Shown here one piece after another: positions 8,984-17,696 of a stretch of DNA of 64,000 nucleotides (positions are counted from its first letter, which is position 1; each line of letters starts with the position of its first letter). The notes beneath the pieces are model-generated. The model had not been told where the DNA came from and searched no databases. It saw only the letters and a list, made by a program, of their open reading frames with translations. The translations under genes and the position numbers were made by a program. This DNA is from Fundicoccus sp052116145 (GTDB lineage: Bacteria; Bacillota; Bacilli; Lactobacillales; Aerococcaceae): NCBI RefSeq assembly GCF_052116145.1, contig NZ_JBQKLQ010000001.1, positions 620,001 to 684,000 of the forward strand. Reading direction: 5' to 3'.

Positions 8984-9697
8984 TTGAAAAAATGGTTGAA
9001 ATATGTACTGGGAATACTCGCTTTTATTACGGTTATTTCTGTAGTCGGGATTCGACAACTAACTTATGCCCCTACGCCAGCTGCCGAACTGGCCGCTCAA
9101 AAGGCTGTAACTGAAAACTATGTCAGTATCTTTGAAGCTGAACAGGACGATTCACCTGCAATTGTCCTTTATCAAGGTGGCTTCGTTGAACAAAATGCCT
9201 ACGCCCCACTTGCCAGTCAGTTGGCTGAAGCGGGTTTCACCGTCTATTTAATCGACACCCCCTTGAACTTACCGGTTTTAGCTGAACAACGTGGCTTGGC
9301 TGTGGTTGAAGACTATCAATTAACAGACGTGACTTTCATGGGCCATTCTTTAGGTGGCGTGATCGCAGCAAATAACGCCGCAGCTTTAGTCGATTCTGGT
9401 AAAGTGGCTGGCTTAGTCTTATTGGCGAGTTATCTGGCTGGCTCGACTGACTTAAGTGAGGTGACTTTCCCAGTTTTGTCGGTGACTGCTTCTGAGGATA
9501 AAGTCTTAAATTGGGAAGCTTTTGAGGCGGCAACTAAATTATTGCCGCCTGATACGACTTACGACGAAATCGAAGGTGGCAATCATAGTGGCTTCGGCGA
9601 CTACGGCCGGCAAGAAAAAGACGGTCAAGCGACCATTTCGTCTGCTGAACAAAGAGAACTGATTGTAGATTTAGTGGTTAAAAATTTTCCATATTAA
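8984..9697 (+). CDS. Membrane-anchored or exported alpha/beta hydrolase
   Basis: Serine hydrolase of the Abhydrolase_5 type. The 237-residue protein opens with a basic stretch and a hydrophobic segment (about residues 5-24) without a lipobox, so it is either anchored or secreted. The nucleophile elbow is GHSLGG. An early YQGGFVEQNAYAPLA segment matches the family's oxyanion-side motif. A later Asp (TASEDKV) and His (GGNHSGFG) complete a plausible triad. It starts with TTG behind GGAAGTGA. It has its own promoter and is followed by a very strong terminator, so it is probably monocistronic. The substrate is unknown. Confidence 0.82.
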   Translation: MKKWLKYVLGILAFITVISVVGIRQLTYAPTPAAELAAQKAVTENYVSIFEAEQDDSPAIVLYQGGFVEQNAYAPLASQLAEAGFTVYLIDTPLNLPVLAEQRGLAVVEDYQLTDVTFMGHSLGGVIAANNAAALVDSGKVAGLVLLASYLAGSTDLSEVTFPVLSVTASEDKVLNWEAFEAATKLLPPDTTYDEIEGGNHSGFGDYGRQEKDGQATISSAEQRELIVDLVVKNFPY

Positions 9698-9720
9698 TCT
9701 CATTAGCTATTTCCAATACA

Positions 9721-9773
9721 AATAAACACTCTAGCACCATTCATTTTATCTGAATGGTGCTAGAGTGTTTATT
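9721..9773. terminator. Strong bidirectional hairpin terminator
   Basis: A perfect 23-bp stem with the 7-nt loop TTTTATC, immediately after the alpha/beta hydrolase. The right arm ends in TTTATT followed by more T. Confidence 0.8.
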
Positions 9774-10151
9774 TCGTTATTTTTAACATATACTATTGCT
9801 TGACAGTTTTTTCGATTATAGAATCCGGTCTTTAAAATCCAAACCCTTTAATCCAAACATCGTCAGCCTGAATATGTGCCACGCTGATCCTTTTTCTAAA
9901 GTTGACCGATAGCTCTCCTAAGTGCAATAACAATCGTTCCATTGACATTACCATATTCAACTATCAAATAACTATGATAATCTGAGGTTCTGTTCATCCT
10001 TTGCTTATAGATCATGAGCAGAATAATGATAATTCTTCGGATAGGTTTTATCTGAAGCAAGTCCTTATTAAGAAAACCTAGCACTTGGTTTATGGCCTTT
10101 AGATTGGTTATTCTTACACGCATCTCTAGCCGAACTTCTGATTATATCGGC
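9774..10151. other. Intergenic region without a supported gene
   Basis: A minus-strand frame of 75 codons at 9896-10123 lacks a clear ribosome binding site and a recognisable family. It has an Ile-rich stretch in the middle and may be a remnant. Nothing else is visible. Confidence 0.3.
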
Positions 10152-10185
10152 AAAAAAAAACGCTGAATCCTAAAAAAGGTCAGCG
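10152..10185 (-). terminator. Terminator of the MFS transporter gene
   Basis: On the minus strand CGCTGA...TCAGCG is followed by nine T, directly downstream of the MFS stop codon. Confidence 0.75.
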
Positions 10186-10201
10186 ATATTTTATATTGGA
10201 G

Positions 10202-11431
10202 CTATACTTTAGTTAATGAAGGAGCGCGGTGCGCCAATTTTTGGGTAGTGCTTGCTAATAAATTGAGCCTTTCGGTACTAGATAATAAAATTATCGCATA
10301 GATAACTAAGAATATTGGTAAAACATTAACCGAAAAACGCGAAGCAACAAGGCCGAATAATGGCGGTAATAATAATGCACCTGTGTTACCGGCAGCTAGT
10401 TGAAGGCCCATGACATATTGGGAATTTTCAGTCCCAAAACGGGTAGGTGTTTCGTGCAACATGCTTGGGTAGACTGGTGCACAGCCCAGACCAATTAGAA
10501 TAAGTCCGATTAACATAAATATATTCGGTAGCGGGAGCAACAGGACGAGTGTGCCCATTAGCACAATTGCTTGACCGAGACGTAACATTTGTTTGTTCGA
10601 TAATTTGAAAGAGATAAAGCCGGACAGGACACGGCCAATCGTTATGCCTAAGAAATAGAAGGATAACCATTCAGCTGCTGTTGCTGGATCAATGCCTTTT
10701 GAATCGACTAAAAATGTACTCCCCCACAGATTGACCGTTTGTTCGATTCCTGTGTAGAAGACGAAAGTTAGTAAGGCCCATTTAACGCCTGGAATGCTGA
10801 AAATGTTCGGTTTCTTGGCGGTGGATCCTTGTTCCTGATTCAGTCCTTCAGGCGCGTCTTGTGTGACTGGCCCTTCGCCTGCAACTTTTTTCCAAAGGGG
10901 TAAGGTGATTAACAGGATCAGAACTAAAACAAATTGAAAAGCGGCAATAATTAAATAACTATTACGCCAAGAATAGCCTCTCGAAATGATTTGCGAAAGG
11001 ACTAAGGGCCCGATGGTCGCACCGACACCCCAGAAAGCATGTAACCAATTCATATGATGCGCTTTATAGTTAATCGCGACATAATCGTTTAAACCAGCAT
11101 CAACTGCCCCAGCACCCAAACCTAATGGCAGGGTAAAAAATAACAGCCAGTAAATTGACTCCGCATAGTTAAATCCTAGTAAGCCAATCGCCGTCAGCAT
11201 CACACTGACAACCGTCACTCGACCTGTTCCATATTTCTTCAATAGAGTTCCGCTAAATAAACTTGAAATAACCGTGCCGACTGAGATCATCCCAAATAAT
11301 AAACCAGCTGCCTCTAAGGGAGCGTTCAGTTCTCCTTGCATGATCGGCCAAGCAGCACCTAAAACCGCGTCCGGTAAACCCAAACTAATAAATGCAATAT
11401 AAATAATTAATATTAAAAAAGTTGCCAACAA
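10202..11431 (-). CDS. MFS transporter (FucP/BypA-like)
   Basis: Twelve-helix major facilitator of about 409 residues. It carries a typical first helix with FISLGLPDAVLGAAWP and a cytoplasmic KKYGTGR loop between helices 2 and 3. A hydrophilic central loop (residues about 195-220) contains a charged segment. A frame extending to ATG 11470 exists, but that ATG has no ribosome binding site. AGGGGGAAG just before tandem TTG codons at 11431/11428 points to a TTG start, which also gives the N-terminus usual for this family. The substrate is unknown. It is transcribed alone, with terminators on both sides. Confidence 0.85.
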   Translation of the reverse strand: MLATFLILIIYIAFISLGLPDAVLGAAWPIMQGELNAPLEAAGLLFGMISVGTVISSLFSGTLLKKYGTGRVTVVSVMLTAIGLLGFNYAESIYWLLFFTLPLGLGAGAVDAGLNDYVAINYKAHHMNWLHAFWGVGATIGPLVLSQIISRGYSWRNSYLIIAAFQFVLVLILLITLPLWKKVAGEGPVTQDAPEGLNQEQGSTAKKPNIFSIPGVKWALLTFVFYTGIEQTVNLWGSTFLVDSKGIDPATAAEWLSFYFLGITIGRVLSGFISFKLSNKQMLRLGQAIVLMGTLVLLLPLPNIFMLIGLILIGLGCAPVYPSMLHETPTRFGTENSQYVMGLQLAAGNTGALLLPPLFGLVASRFSVNVLPIFLVIYAIILLSSTERLNLLASTTQKLAHRAPSLTKV

Positions 11432-11495
11432 ACTTCCCCCTATCATGGTCAAATTCACATGTATAATCATAGTTCATTCACTTCAATATTTCCAC

Positions 11496-11528
11496 AAAAA
11501 AAATCGTTCAAGCGCAAGAGCGTTGAAC
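11496..11528 (-). terminator. Terminator of the first C39-like peptidase gene
   Basis: On the minus strand GTTCAACGC...GCG(C)TTGAAC, with one bulged base, is followed by T-rich sequence (A run at plus 11496-11503). Confidence 0.7.
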
Positions 11529-11549
11529 AATTTCTTATTAAAAATACTA

Positions 11550-12404
11550 TTATTTGGAAAAAGACCAATAAGCGATGCCATCTTGTATCATGTATTCTTC
11601 GTCATGACCGACTAAACTCGCTTGGCTTGTCGCATCATCATTAGGATCATTGATATAAACCATTCCGTCCTCATAACCTCGAATCACCATGACGTGACCA
11701 ATCGAAGAGAAATAACCAGGATTAATCCCAACAACTACTGGATTACCCGCTTCGACTTCTTCCATCGCTTCATAGAAATCGTAGAACTCTTTGACTTCGT
11801 AGCCTCTTTCTTTACCAAAAGCTTCATAAATCGTAAAGGCTGTTCCCGCATAAGTCACATAATGGTCTAAACCAGCCCAGCTTGCAACTTCGCCTGGATC
11901 GACTGTTTCATTTTGAAAATAGCTGTCAACCATTGCTAGAGAAACGACGGCACAGCCGTTCGCCGCAATAATGCTCCCACTATCATCGCCATATGTATCA
12001 AACGCCCAACGGAAATCTTTTTGATTCATCAACGGGACATTGATTTGTTCAACACCCTTCAATAGAATATTTTCAGCTGGTTTCATATTATAAATAAACA
12101 AGGGAATAAAGCCAGTCTGCTTATATTGGTTAATGCCTTTATAAAGTGCCATTCTATCTAAATCATCTCTTGCTTGAATATCCACCCTCGTTGAAGTGGC
12201 TAAAGTGGCTTCTTCTGTCATTGACTCCTCACTTACAGGCAACTGTTCAACAACGTCATCAATCACATTCAAACGGTCTGTCACTAAACCATCACTAACT
12301 AATCGCCATACGCCTAGTATTAAAACCATAAAGAGAAGCAAGACGACCGCTACCGAACTGATTGTTTTGTATTTATTCTTTCTTGGTTTTCTATCTTTGT
12401 TCAT
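11550..12404 (-). CDS. Membrane-anchored C39-like cysteine peptidase, paralog 1
   Basis: Extracytoplasmic papain-fold peptidase-like protein (Peptidase_C39_2). Residues 1-13 are basic, a membrane segment follows at about 14-36, then a linker and the catalytic domain from about residue 125. The likely nucleophile is Cys in NGCAVVSLAMV, the His lies in IGHVMVI, and the third residue in YINDPND, all in the order expected for C39-like folds. It starts with ATG behind AGAAGGAG. A second protein with the same layout is encoded at 15483-16220. No bacteriocin precursor or ABC exporter is beside it, so a cell-wall or housekeeping role is more likely than bacteriocin processing. Confidence 0.82.
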   Translation of the reverse strand: MNKDRKPRKNKYKTISSVAVVLLLFMVLILGVWRLVSDGLVTDRLNVIDDVVEQLPVSEESMTEEATLATSTRVDIQARDDLDRMALYKGINQYKQTGFIPLFIYNMKPAENILLKGVEQINVPLMNQKDFRWAFDTYGDDSGSIIAANGCAVVSLAMVDSYFQNETVDPGEVASWAGLDHYVTYAGTAFTIYEAFGKERGYEVKEFYDFYEAMEEVEAGNPVVVGINPGYFSSIGHVMVIRGYEDGMVYINDPNDDATSQASLVGHDEEYMIQDGIAYWSFSK

Positions 12405-12736
12405 TTAGATCTCCTTCTGGATTTATCATTTCATCCATCACCACAATTTTATACGCCTCATTCTTAAATAGCAATCAATTATAAAAAAAATAATGTTTTA
12501 ATTTGGAGACGCCACCGTGGCTAGACACATTCTAACACTTTTATTACAAGCCAAAATACTTCTCTTTGGTCTACTTGTCTTTTATTCGTATAATAGTCTA
12601 TAGCATATTCACAAAAATAAGGCTGATGAAACGCTTATTAGCGTGTTAATTTAAGTTGATTCCGCTGTAATTCTATATTAGGTAGCAGTCCATAAAATGT
12701 AGTGATTACCATATAATTTATTGTTGGAGGCGATTT
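12405..12736. other. Intergenic region
   Basis: AT-rich region between divergent genes. A short hairpin ACGCT/AGCGT lies near 12632-12645 and a GGAGG ribosome binding site at 12726-12730 belongs to the next frame. Nothing else is supported. Confidence 0.3.
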
Positions 12737-13069
12737 TTAGAGACTAACGAAGATCCGTTCATTAAAGAAATAACTTATAGTCATTACGCCTCACTTTCAC
12801 CTGATTTACCCTCTCATCCTTTTAGATGGGAGACGGCGGCTTTAGCTTTATTGAATCTTACGGAAGAGCGATCGATTGCTTCGGTCTTGGACACAATAAG
12901 TGTGGCGCATCAAATTGTCTACTTGTTTAAGGCCGAACGTATTCTCTACCAATGGACGAATATTACTGAAGAGACTTTAGCATTTATTGAAGAAAATTCC
13001 ATCTCCGGCATTCGTTCTGTTGTTAGCACACTCATTCCTACAATTTCCAGTAGTCCAGCTAAACAATAA
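12737..13069 (+). pseudogene. Small hypothetical protein with a lost start codon
   Basis: An open frame of about 110 codons ends at 13069. A GGAGG ribosome binding site at 12726-12730 points exactly six bases ahead to the in-frame codon TTA at 12737, where a start should be; a single change from TTG to TTA would explain this. The only in-frame standard start is TTG at 12851, with no ribosome binding site. The translated sequence is mostly helical (SHPFRWETAALALLNLTEER...) and I do not recognise the family. It is either start-lost or uses a rare initiation codon. Confidence 0.4.
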
Positions 13070-13160
13070 TATACATTTAGATAAAATATAATCATTATCA
13101 CTATAATATTAGAGGGGTATTTATCATTAAATAATTGAAACGTTCAGAAAGGAAAATAGA

Positions 13161-13409
13161 ATGAAAGAAAAAATACTCGCTTATCGTTTTTACTTAGTCA
13201 TAATCGCTCTAATGGCGTTCTTAATTAATGTTACTTTAGTCCCCTTAAATTTAAGAGAATTTGTATTCACTGGTATCATGGTCGTGATTTTTGCTTATAA
13301 TTTGTTATGTTCTTTAATCAGATACTATCAAGAAGAAAATTCTTTTCATCTTTTGTCAGCTATTCTACAAGTGATCATTTTAGTAATGTATTTATCCGCA
13401 TACTTTTAA
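13161..13409 (+). CDS. Small membrane protein of unknown function
   Basis: An 82-residue protein with a good ribosome binding site (AAAGGA, seven bases before ATG). Three hydrophobic segments are visible, at about residues 8-27, 33-52 and 62-81, separated by short charged loops including RYYQEEN. No family is recognised. It stands alone and is followed by a gap and a strong bidirectional terminator. Confidence 0.6.
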   Translation: MKEKILAYRFYLVIIALMAFLINVTLVPLNLREFVFTGIMVVIFAYNLLCSLIRYYQEENSFHLLSAILQVIILVMYLSAYF

Positions 13410-13536
13410 TTATAAATTTTAACTAAATGTAGTAGGCCACTATGTGACGATTATTTGCTAACTTACTATCAAAACCATGAGAGTAAGCTCCTGTACTGTA
13501 TGCTCAATGGCATATTTGAGCAGATGGGTTAAAATT

Positions 13537-13576
13537 AAACACACACCCTGTCATATTTGCGTCAGGGTGTGTGTTT
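13537..13576. terminator. Bidirectional terminator
   Basis: AAACACACACCCTG (13537-13550) pairs perfectly with CAGGGTGTGTGTTT (13563-13576). It serves the convergent small membrane protein and MBL hydrolase genes. Confidence 0.75.
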
Positions 13577-13583
13577 GTTCGCC

Positions 13584-14585
13584 TTAGAAGGCTTTGATTT
13601 TATTTTGTAATTTCGTAAAATAGAGTGTGCCATCGGCGTCTTGAGTCATTTCGACGCAGTGTGTGTGCCAGAGGTGCTCTAAGTGTGCCATTGTTTCGCC
13701 AGCTGCAAATATTTTTTGCGATTTCGGGAAGTCGTCCCAGTTGTCGGCTTTGATCCGCCAGCTAATCACGGCTGAAAGGTCACGGACTGTGTAGCCTTTG
13801 TCCTGTGTCATAGCGTCCAGTATCTCTTGCAAGCGCTCGTTATGATGCTCGATGAGTTCGCTCATGCGCTCATGAGGGTTGTGGATGATTTTACGATGTG
13901 TTGGTAAAATGACTTGAATATTCAATTGCTTTAATTTTTGGAGCGTGCCAACATAACTGCCTAGAATATCGACATGGTCAAAGCCCCAGAATGTGATATT
14001 GGGCGTGATGGGATCAAGGACTGTATCTGCACTTAACAGAACACCACTTGCTTCGTCATAAAAGCCAATGTGTCCTGGCGTGTGCCCAATTAGATCCAGC
14101 ACTTTAAACTGATAATCGCCGATAATAAACTCATCGCCTGGTGTCAACGCTGTGAATTTAAAGGGTTCTGATGGCTGATTTAAAAAGCCTGGATTGTCAT
14201 TATTGTCAATCTGGTCAGCTTGTAGGCCATAGAGATCTAACAAGTTATTGATTTGTTCCCAGTAATTGCCACTTATCATGTCATTCGTGTAATCACCATC
14301 TAGTTGGCTAGCATAAATTTTGCAGCCTGCTCGTGAAAACAGATGCACAAGGCCTGTATGGTCCGAATGTAAATGAGTTAAAACAACTTCCACGTTCTTA
14401 AGTTCGATATCTAGTTCTTTTAAACCAGCGAGCAGTTCCCTTTCTGACTGCGGATTATTGAAGCCAGTATCAAACAAGACGGCACGATTTTTGTCTTTTA
14501 CAACATAAGCATTAATCAATCTTAATGGACTGTTTGGTAAAGTGACCCCAAACGAGTAAATATTCTTTGCAACTTCTTGAATCAA
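13584..14585 (-). CDS. MBL-fold metallo-hydrolase
   Basis: Metallo-beta-lactamase-fold hydrolase of about 333 residues. The metal-binding motif is THLHSDHTG, a second His lies in GHTPGHIG, an Asp in LLSADTVLD, and a late His in LPTHRKII. The C-terminal 90 residues form an extra helical domain as in larger MBL hydrolases. The frame extends upstream to ATG 14615, but TTG 14585 directly follows AGGGGTGG and gives the N-terminus usual for the family. It is monocistronic and probably cytoplasmic, with no signal peptide. The substrate (thioester, lactone or phosphodiester) cannot be inferred. Confidence 0.82.
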   Translation of the reverse strand: MIQEVAKNIYSFGVTLPNSPLRLINAYVVKDKNRAVLFDTGFNNPQSERELLAGLKELDIELKNVEVVLTHLHSDHTGLVHLFSRAGCKIYASQLDGDYTNDMISGNYWEQINNLLDLYGLQADQIDNNDNPGFLNQPSEPFKFTALTPGDEFIIGDYQFKVLDLIGHTPGHIGFYDEASGVLLSADTVLDPITPNITFWGFDHVDILGSYVGTLQKLKQLNIQVILPTHRKIIHNPHERMSELIEHHNERLQEILDAMTQDKGYTVRDLSAVISWRIKADNWDDFPKSQKIFAAGETMAHLEHLWHTHCVEMTQDADGTLYFTKLQNKIKAF

Positions 14586-14695
14586 ATTTTCCACCCCTAT
14601 AGTATACGCTTTCATAAAGTGTAGTAGAGTTACGTTTGAAAGTAAATACTCCTGACATTACAATAACTACCGTTAAGTATTAACTAATCTTATAG

Positions 14696-14726
14696 AAAAA
14701 GCAGCCCGCTTAATAGACAGGCTGCT
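14696..14726 (-). terminator. Terminator of the DUF4097-like gene
   Basis: On the minus strand AGCAGCC...GGCTGCT is followed by TTTTT. Confidence 0.75.
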
Positions 14727-14735
14727 CTTATTTAT

Positions 14736-15446
14736 TCAGTCGGCTTCTCTTAGAATAACTTTCCCATTCACGGCGTCGATTTGGATGGCATCTTTTCCAT
14801 CTCCGAGCGTCTTTTTGAAATCAGAGAAAGTTGCGGACATTGTATCTCCTAGTACCTCAAAGCGACCATTTACGAATTCGAAATCTAACTCAGCATTAAA
14901 TGTTTCGAAGATCAATTCGATTTCCCCATTGATAAAGTCAACCGCCATTGGATAGGTTTCCTCGCCACTTAAAAAGAGTTTAACATTGGGTCCATCAAAT
15001 TCGAATTTAGTGAGCGTTCCTTTTGCTTTTATTTCACCATTCACTAAGTCAACATTAACAGATAATTTTTCGGTTTCGGGTACCGTCACAACCACTCGCG
15101 AAGTTAAGGTTGTAAAGAAAGATTTAAAATTATTTTTCCAGTCTTTCTCATTTAATACGACTTGTTTCTTGTCAGTGGACAAGTTGAAAACATCATCAAA
15201 TTTTAAGTCTTCTTGTGAAACATAAACTTCTAGCTTGTAGGTGTTTCCTTCTTGAATTTCGATATAAGAGGACACTAAGTCAATTTTTAGCTCGGCGAAA
15301 GCCTCTAAATCTCCGCTTTCATATAGTAAATTTGTAGGTAAGTCATCAGTTGCGGAATCATTGACTGCTTGTGCATCGACATGAATCATAGGTATAAATA
15401 TGGTAAATAAGCTCAGTATGATTAATAACTTTGATATAAATTTCAT
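14736..15446 (-). CDS. Secreted DUF4097-like beta-repeat protein
   Basis: Exported protein of about 236 residues. It has a signal peptide with a clear AQA-type cleavage site near residue 26 and no lipobox. The rest is beta-strand rich with a recurring short motif (VNGEI, INGEI, VNGRF, VNGKV), as in the DUF4097 beta-helix family of putative adhesins and envelope-stress proteins. ATG 15446 follows AAAGGG with good spacing; the GTG three codons upstream does not. It lies 36 nt downstream of a C39-like peptidase gene in the same direction, so the two may be co-transcribed. No LPXTG anchor is present. Confidence 0.72.
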   Translation of the reverse strand: MKFISKLLIILSLFTIFIPMIHVDAQAVNDSATDDLPTNLLYESGDLEAFAELKIDLVSSYIEIQEGNTYKLEVYVSQEDLKFDDVFNLSTDKKQVVLNEKDWKNNFKSFFTTLTSRVVVTVPETEKLSVNVDLVNGEIKAKGTLTKFEFDGPNVKLFLSGEETYPMAVDFINGEIELIFETFNAELDFEFVNGRFEVLGDTMSATFSDFKKTLGDGKDAIQIDAVNGKVILREAD

Positions 15447-15482
15447 ATAGATCACCCTTTCTTTCCTGATGTGTCATTATAT

Positions 15483-16220
15483 TTATTGATACACCCAGTA
15501 ATTAATTGATTCCGTAAGTAACAGCTCGTCTGAAAACGTTTGGGCATAGTGATTCTTTTCTGGTGAGTCATCAGGATCAAATACAACAATCTCACCGCTG
15601 TCATCTGTCATTAAGACCATTATGTGGCCGACATCTGTGAAGTAGCCAGGTTTAACTGAAACTAAAACAGGATAGCCTAATGTTATATAATGCTTGGCCG
15701 TTGCGAAATCATTACCTAAATCTTGTGCGGTCAAACCAATCGCATGAGCATAATCTGAGAAAATACTCCACATGGTTCCTTGTCCAGGCAAATAATAATA
15801 ATTTTGAGCCCAGCCGAGTATTTCCACAGGTTCAATCAAACGGTCCTGCCAATATGAACCCACCATCGCCAATGATGCGAGTGCGCATCCATTGATTCCT
15901 AAAAAATTATCTCTTTCATCCGTCCCATATGACTCATAATACCAACGTTCATCCGTTTGTAAAATCAAAGGCATTGGTTGCTGACTAGCTTCTAAATATT
16001 GATTAGCTTCTTCGACAAATTCTTCTGTGACTACAAAGGGCTGATGCTTTAACCGAGTCAACGGTGATACTGTCAACCAGTTACGGTTACTTCCTAACCA
16101 ACATGCAACAATTCCTAATAAAACAAACAAGTAAGCAATATAATGTCTTCCTTGTTTGTTCGAACGGTTGGAGTGCCTCCTTTTTCTAAACATAGCTTTC
16201 CTCTTTTCCCACACTGTCAT
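15483..16220 (-). CDS. Membrane-anchored C39-like cysteine peptidase, paralog 2
   Basis: A 245-residue paralog of the protein encoded at 11550-12404. It has a strongly basic N-terminus (residues 1-27), a membrane segment at about 28-46, a short linker and a C39-like domain with NGCALASLAMV (nucleophile), VGHIMVL (His) and FDPDDS (third residue). The start has an excellent GGAGGAAAG ribosome binding site. It probably leads a two-gene transcript with the DUF4097-like protein. Its catalytic motifs are as complete as those of paralog 1, so both are likely active, but the targets are unknown. Confidence 0.8.
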   Translation of the reverse strand: MTVWEKRKAMFRKRRHSNRSNKQGRHYIAYLFVLLGIVACWLGSNRNWLTVSPLTRLKHQPFVVTEEFVEEANQYLEASQQPMPLILQTDERWYYESYGTDERDNFLGINGCALASLAMVGSYWQDRLIEPVEILGWAQNYYYLPGQGTMWSIFSDYAHAIGLTAQDLGNDFATAKHYITLGYPVLVSVKPGYFTDVGHIMVLMTDDSGEIVVFDPDDSPEKNHYAQTFSDELLLTESINYWVYQ

Positions 16221-16470
16221 CTTTCCTCCACAATACCATCTCTATCTGATAAGAGAATCCTTCTTAGGTTCTAATAATTTAGTTCTAATCGAATGCTACT
16301 AAAAAAGGTGTCATTCACTAGCGTTTCGAACGATTTACAAGAGCGGATGCTGTAATAAATTCGTCTCGAAGCGCAGCCAACGACACCGGTTTGTTATGCC
16401 TTTAAGCATGACAAGCATTTGGTTATCTAAAATGAGGTGAATAAGCCTTATACATATAAGCTCTTATAGT

Positions 16471-16496
16471 AAAAAATAGAAGCAGAAGAAGCCTCT
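16471..16496 (-). terminator. Probable terminator of the ArsC-like gene
   Basis: On the minus strand AGAGGC...GCTTCT (one G-U pair) is followed by ATTTTTT. Confidence 0.55.
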
Positions 16497-16514
16497 GTTA
16501 CCTCAAAACTTAAG

Positions 16515-16874
16515 TTAACTTAACCAAGCATCTATTAATATGCTTTCTTTTGCACTAACAGTTGCTTTTTGACCATTGGTAATCAAAGGCCTTTTTATTA
16601 ACATGCCGTTTTCATGTAACAAGGACACTACTTCATCATTACTCATCTCAGCTAGTTTGTCTTTCAATTCCATTTCACGATACAAGTTTCCTGACGTATT
16701 GATAATCTTTTTCACTAGTCCGCCATTGGCATCAACCGCCAATTGTATGACCTCTTTTGCTGGAGGCGTCTCACGAATATCAATAATATCTCCCATTGCA
16801 ATGCCTTCTGCCTTCAAATAGTTAGCTGCTTTTTTGGTGGTTGAACAGTGACCCAAACCATAAATCTTTAACAT
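16515..16874 (-). CDS. ArsC/Spx-family thioredoxin-fold protein
   Basis: A 119-residue protein of the arsenate-reductase-like glutaredoxin family. The active-site segment is YGLGHCSTTKKAANYL, with a single Cys rather than the CXXC of Spx. A later KRPLITNG segment is the conserved RRP/KRP-type motif of the family. It resembles YffB/MgsR-like members more than true arsenate reductases, and no ars genes are nearby. The start follows AAAAGGAGAC with good spacing. It is probably a lone gene in the cytoplasm; redox or regulatory function is an inference. Confidence 0.8.
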   Translation of the reverse strand: MLKIYGLGHCSTTKKAANYLKAEGIAMGDIIDIRETPPAKEVIQLAVDANGGLVKKIINTSGNLYREMELKDKLAEMSNDEVVSLLHENGMLIKRPLITNGQKATVSAKESILIDAWLS

Positions 16875-17076
16875 ATTATTTGTCTCCTTTTTATATCTGT
16901 CTTCAGTAATGATTATAATCTATCCATAGTAAACATGAAGTGCACTAAACAAAGACAAGTACCCAGTCTAAGTTCCCTAGTGTACCTTAACGTGAATCAC
17001 TCACATTAAAATTTTAATTGAAACAATCCTTTTCTAAAACTCCCAACAAAGTAAGCTTGTTTATTTATAAATCAAT

Positions 17077-17554
17077 CTATAATCTAACACATCGTTTGTT
17101 TAAGTCATGGATCAATTCTTTTTTGTTTTCAGGTGATACTTTCACACTCCCTAAAAAAGAATTAGTATAAACAATTTCAAGCTCATCTCTTGACGACACT
17201 ATTTTATATCCGGTAAAAATTTCTTTTGACCTTAATATCTTTGTGATATTCTCAAATGGAATTCGGCTTTTAAAAGGACCACCTTTTACAAATAAATGAT
17301 CGTGTTCAAAAACATTTAATTGAAAAAGAAGCCCATAAGACTAAAGCAATCGTAATGATAAAGAGCGCTTACCATATGAATACTGTGATTAAATCATTTT
17401 TAAAGCTTTCAAAGTATAAGGGGAGAATGGCTAAAGCTACAATAATTAATACCTCTAACACTGTCGATGTTACGTAGAATATATCTACTTTTGCTTTAAA
17501 TATCATACTTTCCTTACGTTGGAAAATCACTAAAACTGGATTACTCCATCTCAT
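17077..17554 (-). pseudogene. Broken bacterial PH-domain (bPH_4-like) membrane protein
   Basis: The N-terminal part starts at 17554 with a GAGG ribosome binding site and encodes one membrane segment, then meets an in-frame TAA (plus 17369-17371). The same frame continues with a second hydrophobic segment (ALFIITIALVLWASFS). A frameshift near 17320-17335 then leads into a third frame that carries the conserved PH-like core (HLFVKGGPFKSRIPFENITK ... EIFTGYKIVSSRDELEIVY) to the stop at 17077. Two membrane helices followed by a bPH_4 domain is the usual architecture. One nonsense change plus one frameshift make this a genuine pseudogene. Confidence 0.75.
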
Positions 17555-17696
17555 AAAGTTAAATCCTCACAATTTAGTATAGTACAAACCCAACACACTA
17601 TCAAAATACTGCTCCAAATCAATTGTGAAAAACACTTGTTCCAAAGGCAAAGCATTAGAGCATTCACAGCGTCTATACACTTTCTTAAAGGCTTAC

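Noticed and set aside
9896..10123. A 75-codon minus-strand frame, faintly like the end of a LytTR domain.
   Set aside because: The resemblance is too weak and no ribosome binding site is seen.
11550..12404. Bacteriocin-processing C39 exporter.
   Set aside because: There is no ABC transporter domain in the protein and no double-glycine precursor nearby.
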